Source of the DNA: Sphingoaurantiacus capsulatus
GTDB lineage: Bacteria; Pseudomonadota; Alphaproteobacteria; Sphingomonadales; Sphingomonadaceae
DNA: 64,000 nucleotides
Assembly: GCF_042648405.1 (NCBI RefSeq)
Contig: NZ_JBHRXV010000004.1
Location: 372,001-436,000 of the forward strand
Direction of reading: 5' to 3'
Shown here: piece by piece, positions 15,634 to 23,580 of the stretch
Layout: the number at the start of each line of letters is the position of its first letter
Position numbering within the stretch: the first letter of the stretch is position 1
Position numbers and translations under genes: made by a program
The notes under the pieces: generated by a model
The model's input: the letters and a program-made list of their open reading frames with translations, nothing else
Told to the model about the DNA's origin: nothing
Databases searched by the model: none

Positions 15634-16962
15634 TCAGGCCTTCGGGTCGATATCCAGCCCGCGCGCGCCGTCATGCGCCGTGTGGGCCGGTGCCTTGGGC
15701 GGCTCGATCTCGGCGGGCTCGAGCACCTCGAGCTTGCCTTCCCACTTCGCCACCACGACGCTCGCCACCGCATTGCCGACGACGTTGGTCGCCGAGCGGC
15801 CCATGTCGAGGAAGTGATCGACCGCGAGGATCAGCAGCAGGCCGGCCTCCGGGATGTCGAAGAAGGCCAGCGTGGCGGCGATGACGACCAGCGAGGCGCG
15901 CGGCACGCCGGCGACGCCCTTCGAGGTCACCATCAGCACCAGCAACATGGTGATTTCCTGACCGAGGGTCAGGTCGATGCCGTAGGCCTGCGCGATGAAG
16001 ATCGTCGCGAAGGTCATGTACATCATCGAGCCGTCGAGATTGAACGAATAGCCCAAGGGCAGCACGAAGCTGGCGATGCGGCGCGGCACGCCGAAGCGGT
16101 CGAGCGCTTCCAGGGTGCGCGGAAACGCTGCTTCCGACGACGCAGTCGAGAAGGCGAGCAGGATCGGCTCGCGGATGTAGCGCACCAGCAGGGTGGTGCG
16201 TTTGCCGACGATCAGGAAGCACACGCCGATGAGCAGCAGCCACAGCAGCGCGAGGCCGAAGTAGAAGGTGCCCATGAAATAGCCGAAGGTGCCGATGATC
16301 TGCGGGCCACGTTCCGCGATGGTGCCGGCGACGGCGGCGAACACCGCGATCGGCGCGACGCGCATCACATAGTCGGTGATCTGCAGCATGACGGCGACCA
16401 GCGCCTCGACGCCGCGCACCAGCGGTGCGGCCTTTTCGCCGACCGCCGTGATCGCCACGCCGACGAACAGCGAGAAGACGACGATCTGCAGGATCTCGTT
16501 GGTCGCCATCGCCTCGAACATCGAGGCGGGCACCAGGTGGGTGACGAAGTCCTTCAGGTTGAACGCCGCCTGGTCGACGCCGCTCGTCGCGGTTTCGGGC
16601 GGGATCGGGAAGCCGAGGCCGACGCCCGGCTGAAAGAAATTGACGAGGACGAGCCCGAGGCTGAGCGAGATCAGGCTGGCGGCGAGGAACCAGCCGATCG
16701 CCCGGCCGCCGACGCGGCCCAGTGCCGCCGTGTCGCCCATGTGCGCGACGCCCGCCACCAGGGTGGCGAACACCAGCGGCGCGATGATCATCTTGATCAG
16801 CCGCAGGAACAGCGTGGTGATGATCGAGAAATAGCCGGCGATTTCCTTCAGCTGCGCTTCGGCAGCCGGGGTGGCGGTCCCGATGCTGGCATTGATCGCC
16901 CAGCCGACGAGGATGCCGAGCGCCATGGCGCCGAGGATGTACCAGGTGAGGCGCTTGGCCAT
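15634..16962 (-). CDS. Dicarboxylate/amino acid:cation symporter (DAACS family)
   Basis: Inner-membrane secondary transporter of 442 aa, relative of DctA and GltP, coupling uptake of C4-dicarboxylates or acidic amino acids to protons or sodium. Seen: an initial hydrophobic helix, FLRLIKMIIAPLVFATLVAG, the re-entrant loop serine stretch STASSEAAFPRTLE, GYSFNLDGSMMYM (NLDG motif), VTSKGVAGVPRAS and DMGRSATNVVGNAVAS. All substrate-site motifs are intact. ATG at 16962 follows GAAGGACC. Followed after two bases by the ureohydrolase gene. Confidence 0.93.
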   Translation of the reverse strand: MAKRLTWYILGAMALGILVGWAINASIGTATPAAEAQLKEIAGYFSIITTLFLRLIKMIIAPLVFATLVAGVAHMGDTAALGRVGGRAIGWFLAASLISLSLGLVLVNFFQPGVGLGFPIPPETATSGVDQAAFNLKDFVTHLVPASMFEAMATNEILQIVVFSLFVGVAITAVGEKAAPLVRGVEALVAVMLQITDYVMRVAPIAVFAAVAGTIAERGPQIIGTFGYFMGTFYFGLALLWLLLIGVCFLIVGKRTTLLVRYIREPILLAFSTASSEAAFPRTLEALDRFGVPRRIASFVLPLGYSFNLDGSMMYMTFATIFIAQAYGIDLTLGQEITMLLVLMVTSKGVAGVPRASLVVIAATLAFFDIPEAGLLLILAVDHFLDMGRSATNVVGNAVASVVVAKWEGKLEVLEPAEIEPPKAPAHTAHDGARGLDIDPKA

Positions 16963-17045
16963 GAAGGTCCTTCGAAAGCGGCTGTAAACAGGCGCGCAGT
17001 TACGAAGAACCGGGGGCGTAAGGTCAAGCGAAAGCTTTTAGAGCT

Positions 17046-17072
17046 TCCCCTCGCCCGCTTGCGGGAGAGGGA
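17046..17072 (-). terminator. Hairpin downstream of tldD
   Basis: Imperfect stem with core CCCGC-TT-GCGGG and outer CCCTC/GAGGG pairs, 16 bases beyond the tldD stop. There is no clear T-tract in either direction. It may be a terminator or a small dispersed palindrome. Confidence 0.4.
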
Positions 17073-17087
17073 CAGGACGCGGCTTGC

Positions 17088-18518
17088 TTACGCGGCCGTG
17101 CCGCCGACCGTCAGCCCCTCGATCAGCAGGGTCGGCTGACCGACGCCCGCGGGTACCGACTGGCCGCCCTTGCCGCAGATGCCGACACCTTCGTCGAGTT
17201 CGAGATCGTTGCCGATCGCCTTCACGCGGGTCAGCACGTCGGGGCCGTTGCCGATCAGCGTCGCGCCCTTGATCGGCGCGCCGAGGCGGCCGTTCTCGAT
17301 CTTGTACGCCTCGGTGCAGGAGAAGACGAACTTGCCGCTGGTGATGTCGACCTGCCCGCCGCCGAAGCTCTTGGCGTAGATGCCGTCCTTCACCCGGCCG
17401 AGGATTTCCGCCGGATCGTCCTTGCCGCCGAGCATGAAGGTGTTGGTCATGCGCGGCATCGGCGCGTGCGCATAGGATTCGCGGCGGCCGTTGCCGGTCG
17501 CGGCGACGCCCATCAGCCGGGCGTTGAGCCGGTCCTGCATATAGCCTTTCAGGATACCGTCCTCGATCAGCACCGTCTGCTGCGTCGGCGTACCCTCATC
17601 GTCGATGGTCAGCGAGCCGCGGCGGTTCTCGATCGAGCCGTCATCGACCACGGTGACGCCCGGCGCGGCAACGCGCTGGCCGATCATGCCCGAGAAGGCG
17701 GAACTGCCCTTACGGTTGAAATCACCTTCGAGGCCGTGGCCAACCGCTTCATGCAGCAGCACACCCGGCCAGCCCGGCCCCAGCACCACGGTGGTCTCGC
17801 CGGCCGGCGCCGCCACCGCGTCGAGGTTCACCAGCGCCTGCGCCAGCGCGATGTCGATCGCGCGGCCCCAGGTGGCGGGCTCGAACAGCCGGTCGTAGAG
17901 ATAGCGCCCGCCGAGGCCGTGGAAGCCGGTCTCGCGGCGACCATCCTTCTCGGCGACGATCTGCACGTTGAGACGGACCAGCGGCCGCACGTCGCGGGCG
18001 CGGAAGCCGTCGGGGCGGATGATCTCGACCACGCCCCAGCTACCGAGCAGCGACGCCGACACCTGCCGGACCCGCGGGTCACGGGCGCGGGCGATCGCGT
18101 CGATCTCCTGCAGCAGCGCCACCTTCTTGGCGAAGGGCACCGCCGAGAGCGGATCGTCGGAGATGTAGAGCTGGCGGTTGGTGCGCGGCGGATTGAGCGA
18201 GGCGGTGCCGCCGTGACCCGCGCGAACCACCGCCACCGTCTCGGCCGCCCGGCGGATTGCCGCATCGGACAGCTCGTTGGCATGCGCATAGCCGGTGGTC
18301 TCGCCGGCGACGCCGCGCAGGCCGAAGCCCTGGTTGGTGTCGAACGTCGCCGCCTTCAGCCGCCCGTCGTCGAAGGCGAAGCTCTCCGACGCGACATATT
18401 GCAGATAGAGCTCGCCGTCGTCGCAGCCGGCAAGCGCCTCGGCGACGAGGCGTTCGGTGCGCGCCGGGTCGAGGCCGGTGTCGCGGTAGAAGAGATTGGC
18501 GGGGTCAATCTGGGTCAT
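17088..18518 (-). CDS. tldD: Metalloprotease TldD
   Basis: Catalytic subunit of the TldD/TldE protease, which degrades unfolded peptides and matures some modified peptides. The 476-residue protein has the zinc motif HEAVGHGLEGD (HExxxH) and the conserved VDITSGKFVFSCTEAYKIENG and GICGKGGQSVPAGVGQP. TldE (PmbA) is not in the window. The ATG at 18518 has no SD, but CCTAGATC sits 8-15 bases upstream, the distance of a -10 box from the start site, so the mRNA may be leaderless. Divergent region with the zinc-finger gene is only 33 bp. Confidence 0.96.
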   Translation of the reverse strand: MTQIDPANLFYRDTGLDPARTERLVAEALAGCDDGELYLQYVASESFAFDDGRLKAATFDTNQGFGLRGVAGETTGYAHANELSDAAIRRAAETVAVVRAGHGGTASLNPPRTNRQLYISDDPLSAVPFAKKVALLQEIDAIARARDPRVRQVSASLLGSWGVVEIIRPDGFRARDVRPLVRLNVQIVAEKDGRRETGFHGLGGRYLYDRLFEPATWGRAIDIALAQALVNLDAVAAPAGETTVVLGPGWPGVLLHEAVGHGLEGDFNRKGSSAFSGMIGQRVAAPGVTVVDDGSIENRRGSLTIDDEGTPTQQTVLIEDGILKGYMQDRLNARLMGVAATGNGRRESYAHAPMPRMTNTFMLGGKDDPAEILGRVKDGIYAKSFGGGQVDITSGKFVFSCTEAYKIENGRLGAPIKGATLIGNGPDVLTRVKAIGNDLELDEGVGICGKGGQSVPAGVGQPTLLIEGLTVGGTAA

Positions 18519-18551
18519 GTGACCCGATCTAGGGAGTCTTGCGGCGGATTC

Positions 18552-18734
18552 CTACCGCTTGTCGGCGGGGCCACCGCTCAGCACGAAGCGGCGGTCGCAA
18601 TAGCCGCAGTCGACCGCGCCGGTCGCGTCGATCTGCAGCCATACGCGCGGATGGCCGAGCGGGCCTTCATCACCGTCGCAGGCGACGCGCGCCGTATCGA
18701 CATAGAGCGTTTCGGGAGCCGGCATCGTGTCCAT
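18552..18734 (-). CDS. CHCC zinc-finger protein, 60 aa
   Basis: Tiny protein with the zf-CHCC pattern: VACDGDEGPLGHPRVWLQI then DCGYCDRRFVL, i.e. Cys, His, CxxC zinc ligands. It is homologous in pattern to the C-terminal domain of mitochondrial complex I subunit NDUFS6, common in alphaproteobacteria. Its ATG at 18734 lacks an SD; GCTAAAGC lies 14 bp upstream. It is located just before tldD on the same strand. Confidence 0.85.
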   Translation of the reverse strand: MDTMPAPETLYVDTARVACDGDEGPLGHPRVWLQIDATGAVDCGYCDRRFVLSGGPADKR

Positions 18735-18778
18735 GGCCGCGCTTTAGCAAAGCGGGTGCCCCTCGCGCTACCGGGAAG

Positions 18779-18807
18779 TTGGCCGCACCGCCCGAACCGG
18801 CTATGCG
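18779..18807 (+). promoter_or_regulatory. Predicted promoter of the ABC ATPase gene, leaderless
   Basis: TTGGCCG (18779-18785), 14-bp spacer, GCTATGCG (18800-18807), fitting the TTGACG - N10-14 - GCTA pattern of alphaproteobacterial housekeeping promoters. The ATG at 18816 would be at or next to the transcription start. Confidence 0.5.
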
Positions 18808-18815
18808 CTTGGGCC

Positions 18816-19739
18816 ATGAGCGAACCGGCGATTTCGATCCGCGGCCTCGAGAAGGTCTATGGCAACGGCAAGGTGGCGCTGCACGGCATCGACCTCGATA
18901 TCCCCCGCGGGTCGATGTTCGGGCTGCTGGGGCCGAACGGCGCCGGCAAGTCGACGACGATCAACATCCTCGCCGGGCTGGTGAACAAGACCGCGGGGTC
19001 GGCGCGGGTCTGGGGCTTCGACATCGACGCCAATCCGCGTAACGCCAAGGCGTCGATCGGCATCGTGCCGCAGGAAATCGTGTTCGACGCCTTCTTCACG
19101 CCGTTCGAGGTGCTGGAGCTGCAGGCCGGCCTCTACGGCGTGCCGAAGGCGCAGCGGCGGACGATGGACATTCTTCGCGCGGTGCGGCTGGAGGATAAGG
19201 CCAACGCGTATGCGCGCACCCTGTCGGGCGGCATGAAGCGGCGGCTGCTCGTCGCCAAGGCGCTGGTTCACAACCCGCCGATCCTCGTGCTCGACGAGCC
19301 GACCGCCGGCGTCGACATCGAGCTTCGCCAGCAGCTCTGGGCCTATGTCCGCGAGCTGCACAGCTATGGCACGACGGTGGTGTTGACGACGCACTATCTG
19401 GAAGAGGCCGAGGCGCTGTGCGACCGCATCGCGATCATCAATCACGGTCGCGTCGTCGCCAATGACGAGACGCGCACCCTGCTGGCGACCGCGCAGGAGA
19501 AGGTGGTGGTCGTCACCATCGACCGCGATCTCGACCTCGCGCCGGACCATCTCGGCGTCGGCAAGGTCGAGCTACGCGGCACCCGCCAGCTCGCGATCAC
19601 CTACGACAAGCGCGAGCGGCAGGCGGGCGCAGTGCTGCATGCACTGACAGAGGCGGGGTTGGGCATCGTCGACGTGTCGACGCAGGAAGCCGATCTGGAA
19701 GACGTGTTCCTGTCGCTGACGCGCTCCGTCGCCGCTTAG
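18816..19739 (+). CDS. ABC-2 type transporter ATP-binding protein, YadG-like
   Basis: ATPase of an ABC exporter, 307 aa. Walker A GPNGAGKSTT, signature LSGGMKRRL, Walker B ILVLDEPTAGVD and switch histidine in LTTHYLEEAE are all intact. Length and sequence resemble E. coli YadG (308 aa), including NKT.G and VDIELR. YadG works with the permease YadH; no permease gene is adjacent (the next genes are on the other strand), so its partner must be elsewhere. No SD; probably leaderless. It converges on the DUF2474/cyd genes across an inverted repeat. Confidence 0.92.
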   Translation: MSEPAISIRGLEKVYGNGKVALHGIDLDIPRGSMFGLLGPNGAGKSTTINILAGLVNKTAGSARVWGFDIDANPRNAKASIGIVPQEIVFDAFFTPFEVLELQAGLYGVPKAQRRTMDILRAVRLEDKANAYARTLSGGMKRRLLVAKALVHNPPILVLDEPTAGVDIELRQQLWAYVRELHSYGTTVVLTTHYLEEAEALCDRIAIINHGRVVANDETRTLLATAQEKVVVVTIDRDLDLAPDHLGVGKVELRGTRQLAITYDKRERQAGAVLHALTEAGLGIVDVSTQEADLEDVFLSLTRSVAA

Positions 19740-19749
19740 CCACCTTTTT

Positions 19750-19824
19750 CGTCATCCCGCGAAGGCGGGGATCCATTACCGCCGACGCTTCGGAGAATGG
19801 ATCCCCGCCTTCGCGGGGATGACG
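19750..19824. repeat. Inverted repeat, CGTCATCCC-type palindromic element
   Basis: Left arm 19750-19776 and right arm 19797-19824 are reverse complements over about 27 bp (one base insertion), starting CGTCATCCCGCGAAGGCGGG. It lies between convergent genes and can act as a bidirectional terminator. A relative occurs at 53736-53804, so it is a dispersed family. Confidence 0.88.
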
Positions 19825-19839
19825 ATGATGGGTTGGGCG

Positions 19840-19953
19840 TCAGGGCATCAGCCACAAGCGTATGACCCACGCGACGCTGCCGACCGCGGCGACGCCCGCG
19901 ACCCACAGGCCGACGAACCACAGCAGCCGGCGGCGGAGCGGTGCTTCCGCCAT
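19840..19953 (-). CDS. DUF2474 miniprotein associated with bd oxidase
   Basis: 37-residue protein: a basic N-terminus (MAEAPLRRR) and a single membrane helix (LLWFVGLWVAGVAAVGSVAWVI) ending RLWLMP. DUF2474 proteins are encoded after cydB of cyanide-insensitive bd oxidases and are thought to be accessory subunits comparable to CydX. The ATG overlaps the cydB stop by one base (TGATG), indicating translational coupling. Confidence 0.82.
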   Translation of the reverse strand: MAEAPLRRRLLWFVGLWVAGVAAVGSVAWVIRLWLMP

Positions 19954-20954
19954 CAATGATAGCCGTGCACCCCGACCTTCCCGCGAAACGCCCAATAGGC
20001 ATAGGCGGTGTAGGCCAGGATGATCGGGATCAGCACCCCGGCGCCGACCAGCATGAACACCTGGCTCTTCTCCGGCGCGGCGGCCGCCCAGATCGTCACC
20101 TCGTTGGGGATGACATAGGGGAACATGCTGATGCCGAGACCGACGAAGCAGAGCGCGAACAGGCCGAGCGCCAGCAGGAAGGGCGCAGATTCGCGCTTGG
20201 CGAGGCTGCGCCAGAAGGCAAAGGCGGTGATCGCCACCAGCAGCGGCACCTGCGCGGTCAGCAGCACGTTGGGCCAGGCGAACCAGCGGGCATAATATTC
20301 GATTTCGAGGAAGGGCGTCACCGCGCTGACCGCGCCGACGCCGGCCAAGGTCAGCAGTCCGGCCCAGCGCGCGTAGCGGCGGGCCTTTGCCTGCAAGTCC
20401 GCCTCGGTCTTCATGATCAGCCACGTCGCGCCGAGCAGTGCATAGCCGGCCACGAGGCTAATGCCGCAGAGCAGGCTGAACGGGGTCAGCCAGTCCCACC
20501 AGCCGCCGCCATAGGCGCGGCCGTCGACGTCGATGCCCTGCAGCAGCGCGCCGAGCGCGATGCCCTGTGCCAACGCCGCCACCACCGATCCGCCGAAGAA
20601 GGCAGCGTCCCAGAAGCCTTGGTGACGCGGATCGCGCCAGCGGAATTCGAAGGCGACGCCGCGGAAGATCAGCGCCAGCAGCATTGCGACGATCGGCGCA
20701 TAGAGCGCCGGCATGACGATCGCGTAGGCGAGCGGGAAAGCGGCGAACAGCCCGCCGCCGCCGAGTACCAGCCAGGTCTCGTTGCCGTCCCACACCGGCG
20801 CAATCGAGTTCATCGCCACCGCGCGCTCTTCGCCTTCCAATCGCGGAAACAGGATGCCGACGCCGAGGTCGAAGCCGTCCATGACGACATAGGCGAAGAC
20901 CGCGAAGGCGATGATGAACGCCCAGACGATGGTCAGATCGAAATCGATGCCCAT
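19953..20954 (-). CDS. cydB: bd-type quinol oxidase subunit II (CioB type)
   Basis: Integral membrane partner of CydA in the quinol:oxygen oxidoreductase; 333 aa. Begins MGIDFDLTIVWAFIIAFAVF, then VMDGFDLGVGILFP, IAPVWDGNETWLVLGGG and FRGVAFEFR, all hallmark CydB motifs. Start ATG overlaps the cydA stop by one base and the stop overlaps the DUF2474 start by one base, so the three proteins are made from one coupled mRNA. Confidence 0.96.
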   Translation of the reverse strand: MGIDFDLTIVWAFIIAFAVFAYVVMDGFDLGVGILFPRLEGEERAVAMNSIAPVWDGNETWLVLGGGGLFAAFPLAYAIVMPALYAPIVAMLLALIFRGVAFEFRWRDPRHQGFWDAAFFGGSVVAALAQGIALGALLQGIDVDGRAYGGGWWDWLTPFSLLCGISLVAGYALLGATWLIMKTEADLQAKARRYARWAGLLTLAGVGAVSAVTPFLEIEYYARWFAWPNVLLTAQVPLLVAITAFAFWRSLAKRESAPFLLALGLFALCFVGLGISMFPYVIPNEVTIWAAAAPEKSQVFMLVGAGVLIPIILAYTAYAYWAFRGKVGVHGYH

Positions 20955-22429
20955 CAGGGTGCCCTTTCGACAGAGGGGGCCGGGGTGATGCCGGCGCTGC
21001 GGATCGGCCCGTCGGGATCGGCTTCGAGGCCGGGCTCGCCGATTTGTGGGGCATGGCCCATCAGCTTCAAGATGTACCAGACGCCGACGCCGAACACGGC
21101 GAAATAGACGAGGACGAAGGCGATCAGCGAGGTCGCCACCGCCGGCGCGTCGAGCGGTGACGCCGAGGCCGAGGTGCGGAGCAGGCCGTAGATCGTATAG
21201 GGCTGGCGGCCGACCTCGGTGGTGATCCAGCCGGCGAGCACCGCGATCAGGCCCGAGGGCCCCATCACGACCGCGAAGCGGTGGAGCAGCGACCAGTCGT
21301 AGAGCTTGCCGCGCATCCGCGCGAGCAGGCTGAATAGCCCGAGCCCGAGCATCAGGAAGCCGAGGCCGACCATCACCCGGAACGACCAGAACACGATCGG
21401 CACCGGCGGCCAGTCCTCGCGCGCCACGGTGTCGAGCCCGGCGAGCGGTGCGTCGAGGTCGTGCTTCAGGATCAGCGACGAGGCCTTGGGGATTTCGACC
21501 TTGTAGCGGACGGTGGCGGCGTCCTGATCGGGGAGGCCGAACAGGATCAGCGGCGCGCCATTCGGGTGGCTGTCGAAATGCCCCTCCATCGCCATCACCT
21601 TCGCCGGCTGATGCTCGAGCGTGTTGAGGCCGTGGAGATCGCCGGCGAAAATCTGGATGGGGGCGACGATGGCTGCCATCCACATCGCCATCGAGAACAT
21701 GGTGCGGGCGGCCTCGGGCGTGCTCGCCCGAGGACTCGCCACGGCGGCCGGCGAGCCATTCGGCTCGACCGACGGCGCGGCTTCGCTGCGCCGGGCCTTC
21801 AGCAAATGCCACGCGCCCACCGCGCCGACGATCAGCGCCGTCGTCAGATAGGCGGCGATGACGGTGTGGACGAGGCGGTAGGGAAAGCTCGGGTTGAAGA
21901 CGATCGCCCACCAGTCGGCGGGCAGGAACTGGCCGTTGGCGCCGATGGTGAAGCCCTGCGGCGTGTGCATCCAGCTGTTCACCGACAGGATCCAGAACGC
22001 CGAGATGAAGGTGCCGACGGCGACGGCGAGCGTCGCCATGAAGTGCAGCTTCTTCCCCACCTTCTCCATGCCGAACAGCATGACCCCGAGGAAGCCGGCC
22101 TCGAGGAAGAAGGCGGTCAGCACCTCATAGGCCATGAGGGGACCGATCACCGGCCCGGCGCGGTCGGAGAACACCGACCAGTTGGTGCCGAACTGGTAGG
22201 ACATGACGATACCCGAGACGACGCCCATCGCGAAGGTGATGGCGAAAATCTTCAGCCAGTATCTGAAGAGCGTGAGGTAGACCTCGCGCCCGGTCTTCAG
22301 CCACAGGCCCTCGAGCACCGCGAGATAGCTCGCCAGCCCGATCGAGAAGGCCGGGAAGATGAAGTGAAACGACACGGTGAACGCAAACTGGATGCGCGCC
22401 AGCAACAGGGCGTCGAGGTCGTCAAACAC
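20954..22429 (-). CDS. cydA: bd-type quinol oxidase subunit I (CioA type)
   Basis: Haem-bearing subunit of cytochrome bd oxidase, 491 aa. Seen: RIQFAFTVSFHFIFPAFSIG (haem b595 histidine), MSYQFGTNW, FFLEAGFLG, PYRLVHTVIAAYL (His), EHQPAKVMAMEG and GWITTEVGRQPYTIYG. The quinone loop is short, as in cyanide-insensitive CioA. A Pro/Ala-rich stretch of about 25 residues (EAAPSVEPNGSPAAVASPRA) sits after KARRS and looks inserted; its DNA is packed with inverted repeats. The start is GTG with an AGGAGG SD. Followed by cydB and DUF2474. Expected to be used at low oxygen or when haem-copper oxidases are inhibited. Confidence 0.95.
   Translation of the reverse strand: MFDDLDALLLARIQFAFTVSFHFIFPAFSIGLASYLAVLEGLWLKTGREVYLTLFRYWLKIFAITFAMGVVSGIVMSYQFGTNWSVFSDRAGPVIGPLMAYEVLTAFFLEAGFLGVMLFGMEKVGKKLHFMATLAVAVGTFISAFWILSVNSWMHTPQGFTIGANGQFLPADWWAIVFNPSFPYRLVHTVIAAYLTTALIVGAVGAWHLLKARRSEAAPSVEPNGSPAAVASPRASTPEAARTMFSMAMWMAAIVAPIQIFAGDLHGLNTLEHQPAKVMAMEGHFDSHPNGAPLILFGLPDQDAATVRYKVEIPKASSLILKHDLDAPLAGLDTVAREDWPPVPIVFWSFRVMVGLGFLMLGLGLFSLLARMRGKLYDWSLLHRFAVVMGPSGLIAVLAGWITTEVGRQPYTIYGLLRTSASASPLDAPAVATSLIAFVLVYFAVFGVGVWYILKLMGHAPQIGEPGLEADPDGPIRSAGITPAPSVERAP
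21712..21767. repeat. Cluster of inverted repeats inside cydA
   Basis: Three short perfect inverted repeats within 56 bp: CCTCGGGCG-TGCT-CGCCCGAGG (21712-21733), CTCGCC...GGCGAG (21735-21740 with 21750-21755) and CGAGCC-ATTC-GGCTCG (21752-21767). They coincide with the extra Pro/Ala-rich segment of CydA. Confidence 0.75.
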
Positions 22430-22527
22430 GGGTTCCTCCTGATCTCGGAGGGGCCGCCGTCGGTCCCGCGGCCTCTATAACGCTTCGGACGCGAAACGGA
22501 CTGCGCCATCTCGCCGCGACGAGGGCG

Positions 22528-23580
22528 TCAGCGGCGCGGCTCGCACATCGATTGCACCGCGCTCCATTCGGCCGCCGTCATCGCCGGCGCGTAGGCGCGG
22601 CCCGGCTCAACCGCGCCGAGCAGCATCCGCCGCCGGTCGCCGGTCAGCGGATGCGTCGAGGCATAGCGCAGTACGACGCGCCAATTGCCCTGCTCCTGCA
22701 AATCCTGCCCGTCATGGTCGCCGATGTAGCTGAGGAAATCGGCGAGCGGCTTGGGCGACACGCCGATGCGCTTCAGCCCGACGATCGCCTTCGCATCCGC
22801 CTCGGTCTCGGCGCCGCGCGTGTAGGTGAGGAGCAACGCCGTCTGCGCGATGCTCGCCGCGTCGCCGCCGACATTCTGCAGCACGAAGGCGAGCGCGCCG
22901 GCACGGATGACGCCTTTCAGCGGATGCTTGCCCTCGACGTGCGCCACCTCGTGCGCGAGCACGCCGGCGAGTTCGTCGGGGGTCTTCACTTCGTTGATCA
23001 ACCCACGCAGCACGCCGATGTGGCGGCCGGGCACGGCAAAGGCGTTGATCGTCGGCGAGTCGATGACATGGACACGGATCGGCGGCTTGCCCGGTTGCAA
23101 CCGCGCGACCAGCCGGTCGAGCGCCGCCTGCCCGTCGGCGCCGGTGCACTGGCCCGGTCGGCCAAGCAGCGTGACGGCTTCCGCGCCGATGCGATCGGCG
23201 AGCGGGTCAGGAACCAGCGGCGTTACCCAGTCGACGAACTTCAGCGCCACCGTCGCAACGATCGCCAGCGCCACCGCGCCCGCGGCGACGGCGGCGGGCA
23301 GGCTGATCCGGTCGAGCCGCGCCTCGAAGCCGTCGCGGCCCGGCAGCGCATCGCACAGTTCGGCGGGCGCATCGATCAGCGTCAGCCGCCAGCCGACCCT
23401 GTCAGTGCGCGACCAGATGTCGGCGGTGCTGCGCTGACCGGCGTGGCGGAGCAGCGCGAGCGGCACCCGTTCCGGCTCGATGCCGCGCGCCTCGATGTGC
23501 AGCGCGTCGCCGTCTCGCCGCACCAGCGCCTCGCGGCGGACGCCGGTGACGCCGTCATAGAGATGCCCGGTCGCGGTCAT
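22528..23580 (-). CDS. M48-family zinc metalloprotease, membrane anchored
   Basis: 350-aa protein with a cytosolic N-terminal part (to about 90), a membrane helix (LPAAVAAGAVALAIVATVAL) and an M48 peptidase domain with VLAHEVAHVEGKHP (HExxH) and the third ligand in ETEADAKAIVGL. M48 proteases of the Ste24/HtpX/BepA type act in envelope quality control; the exact substrate is unknown. The start codon overlaps the stop of the preceding YjgN-like gene by four bases (ATGA), so the two proteins are co-translated and probably cooperate. Confidence 0.9.
   Translation of the reverse strand: MTATGHLYDGVTGVRREALVRRDGDALHIEARGIEPERVPLALLRHAGQRSTADIWSRTDRVGWRLTLIDAPAELCDALPGRDGFEARLDRISLPAAVAAGAVALAIVATVALKFVDWVTPLVPDPLADRIGAEAVTLLGRPGQCTGADGQAALDRLVARLQPGKPPIRVHVIDSPTINAFAVPGRHIGVLRGLINEVKTPDELAGVLAHEVAHVEGKHPLKGVIRAGALAFVLQNVGGDAASIAQTALLLTYTRGAETEADAKAIVGLKRIGVSPKPLADFLSYIGDHDGQDLQEQGNWRVVLRYASTHPLTGDRRRMLLGAVEPGRAYAPAMTAAEWSAVQSMCEPRR

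Noticed and set aside
17046..17072. Efficient intrinsic terminator after tldD
   Set aside because: The stem is imperfect and no T-run follows on either strand, so it was listed only as a low-confidence hairpin.
17466..18815. Upstream extension of the ABC ATPase frame
   Set aside because: It overlaps tldD on the other strand; the ATPase domain starts at the ATG 18816.
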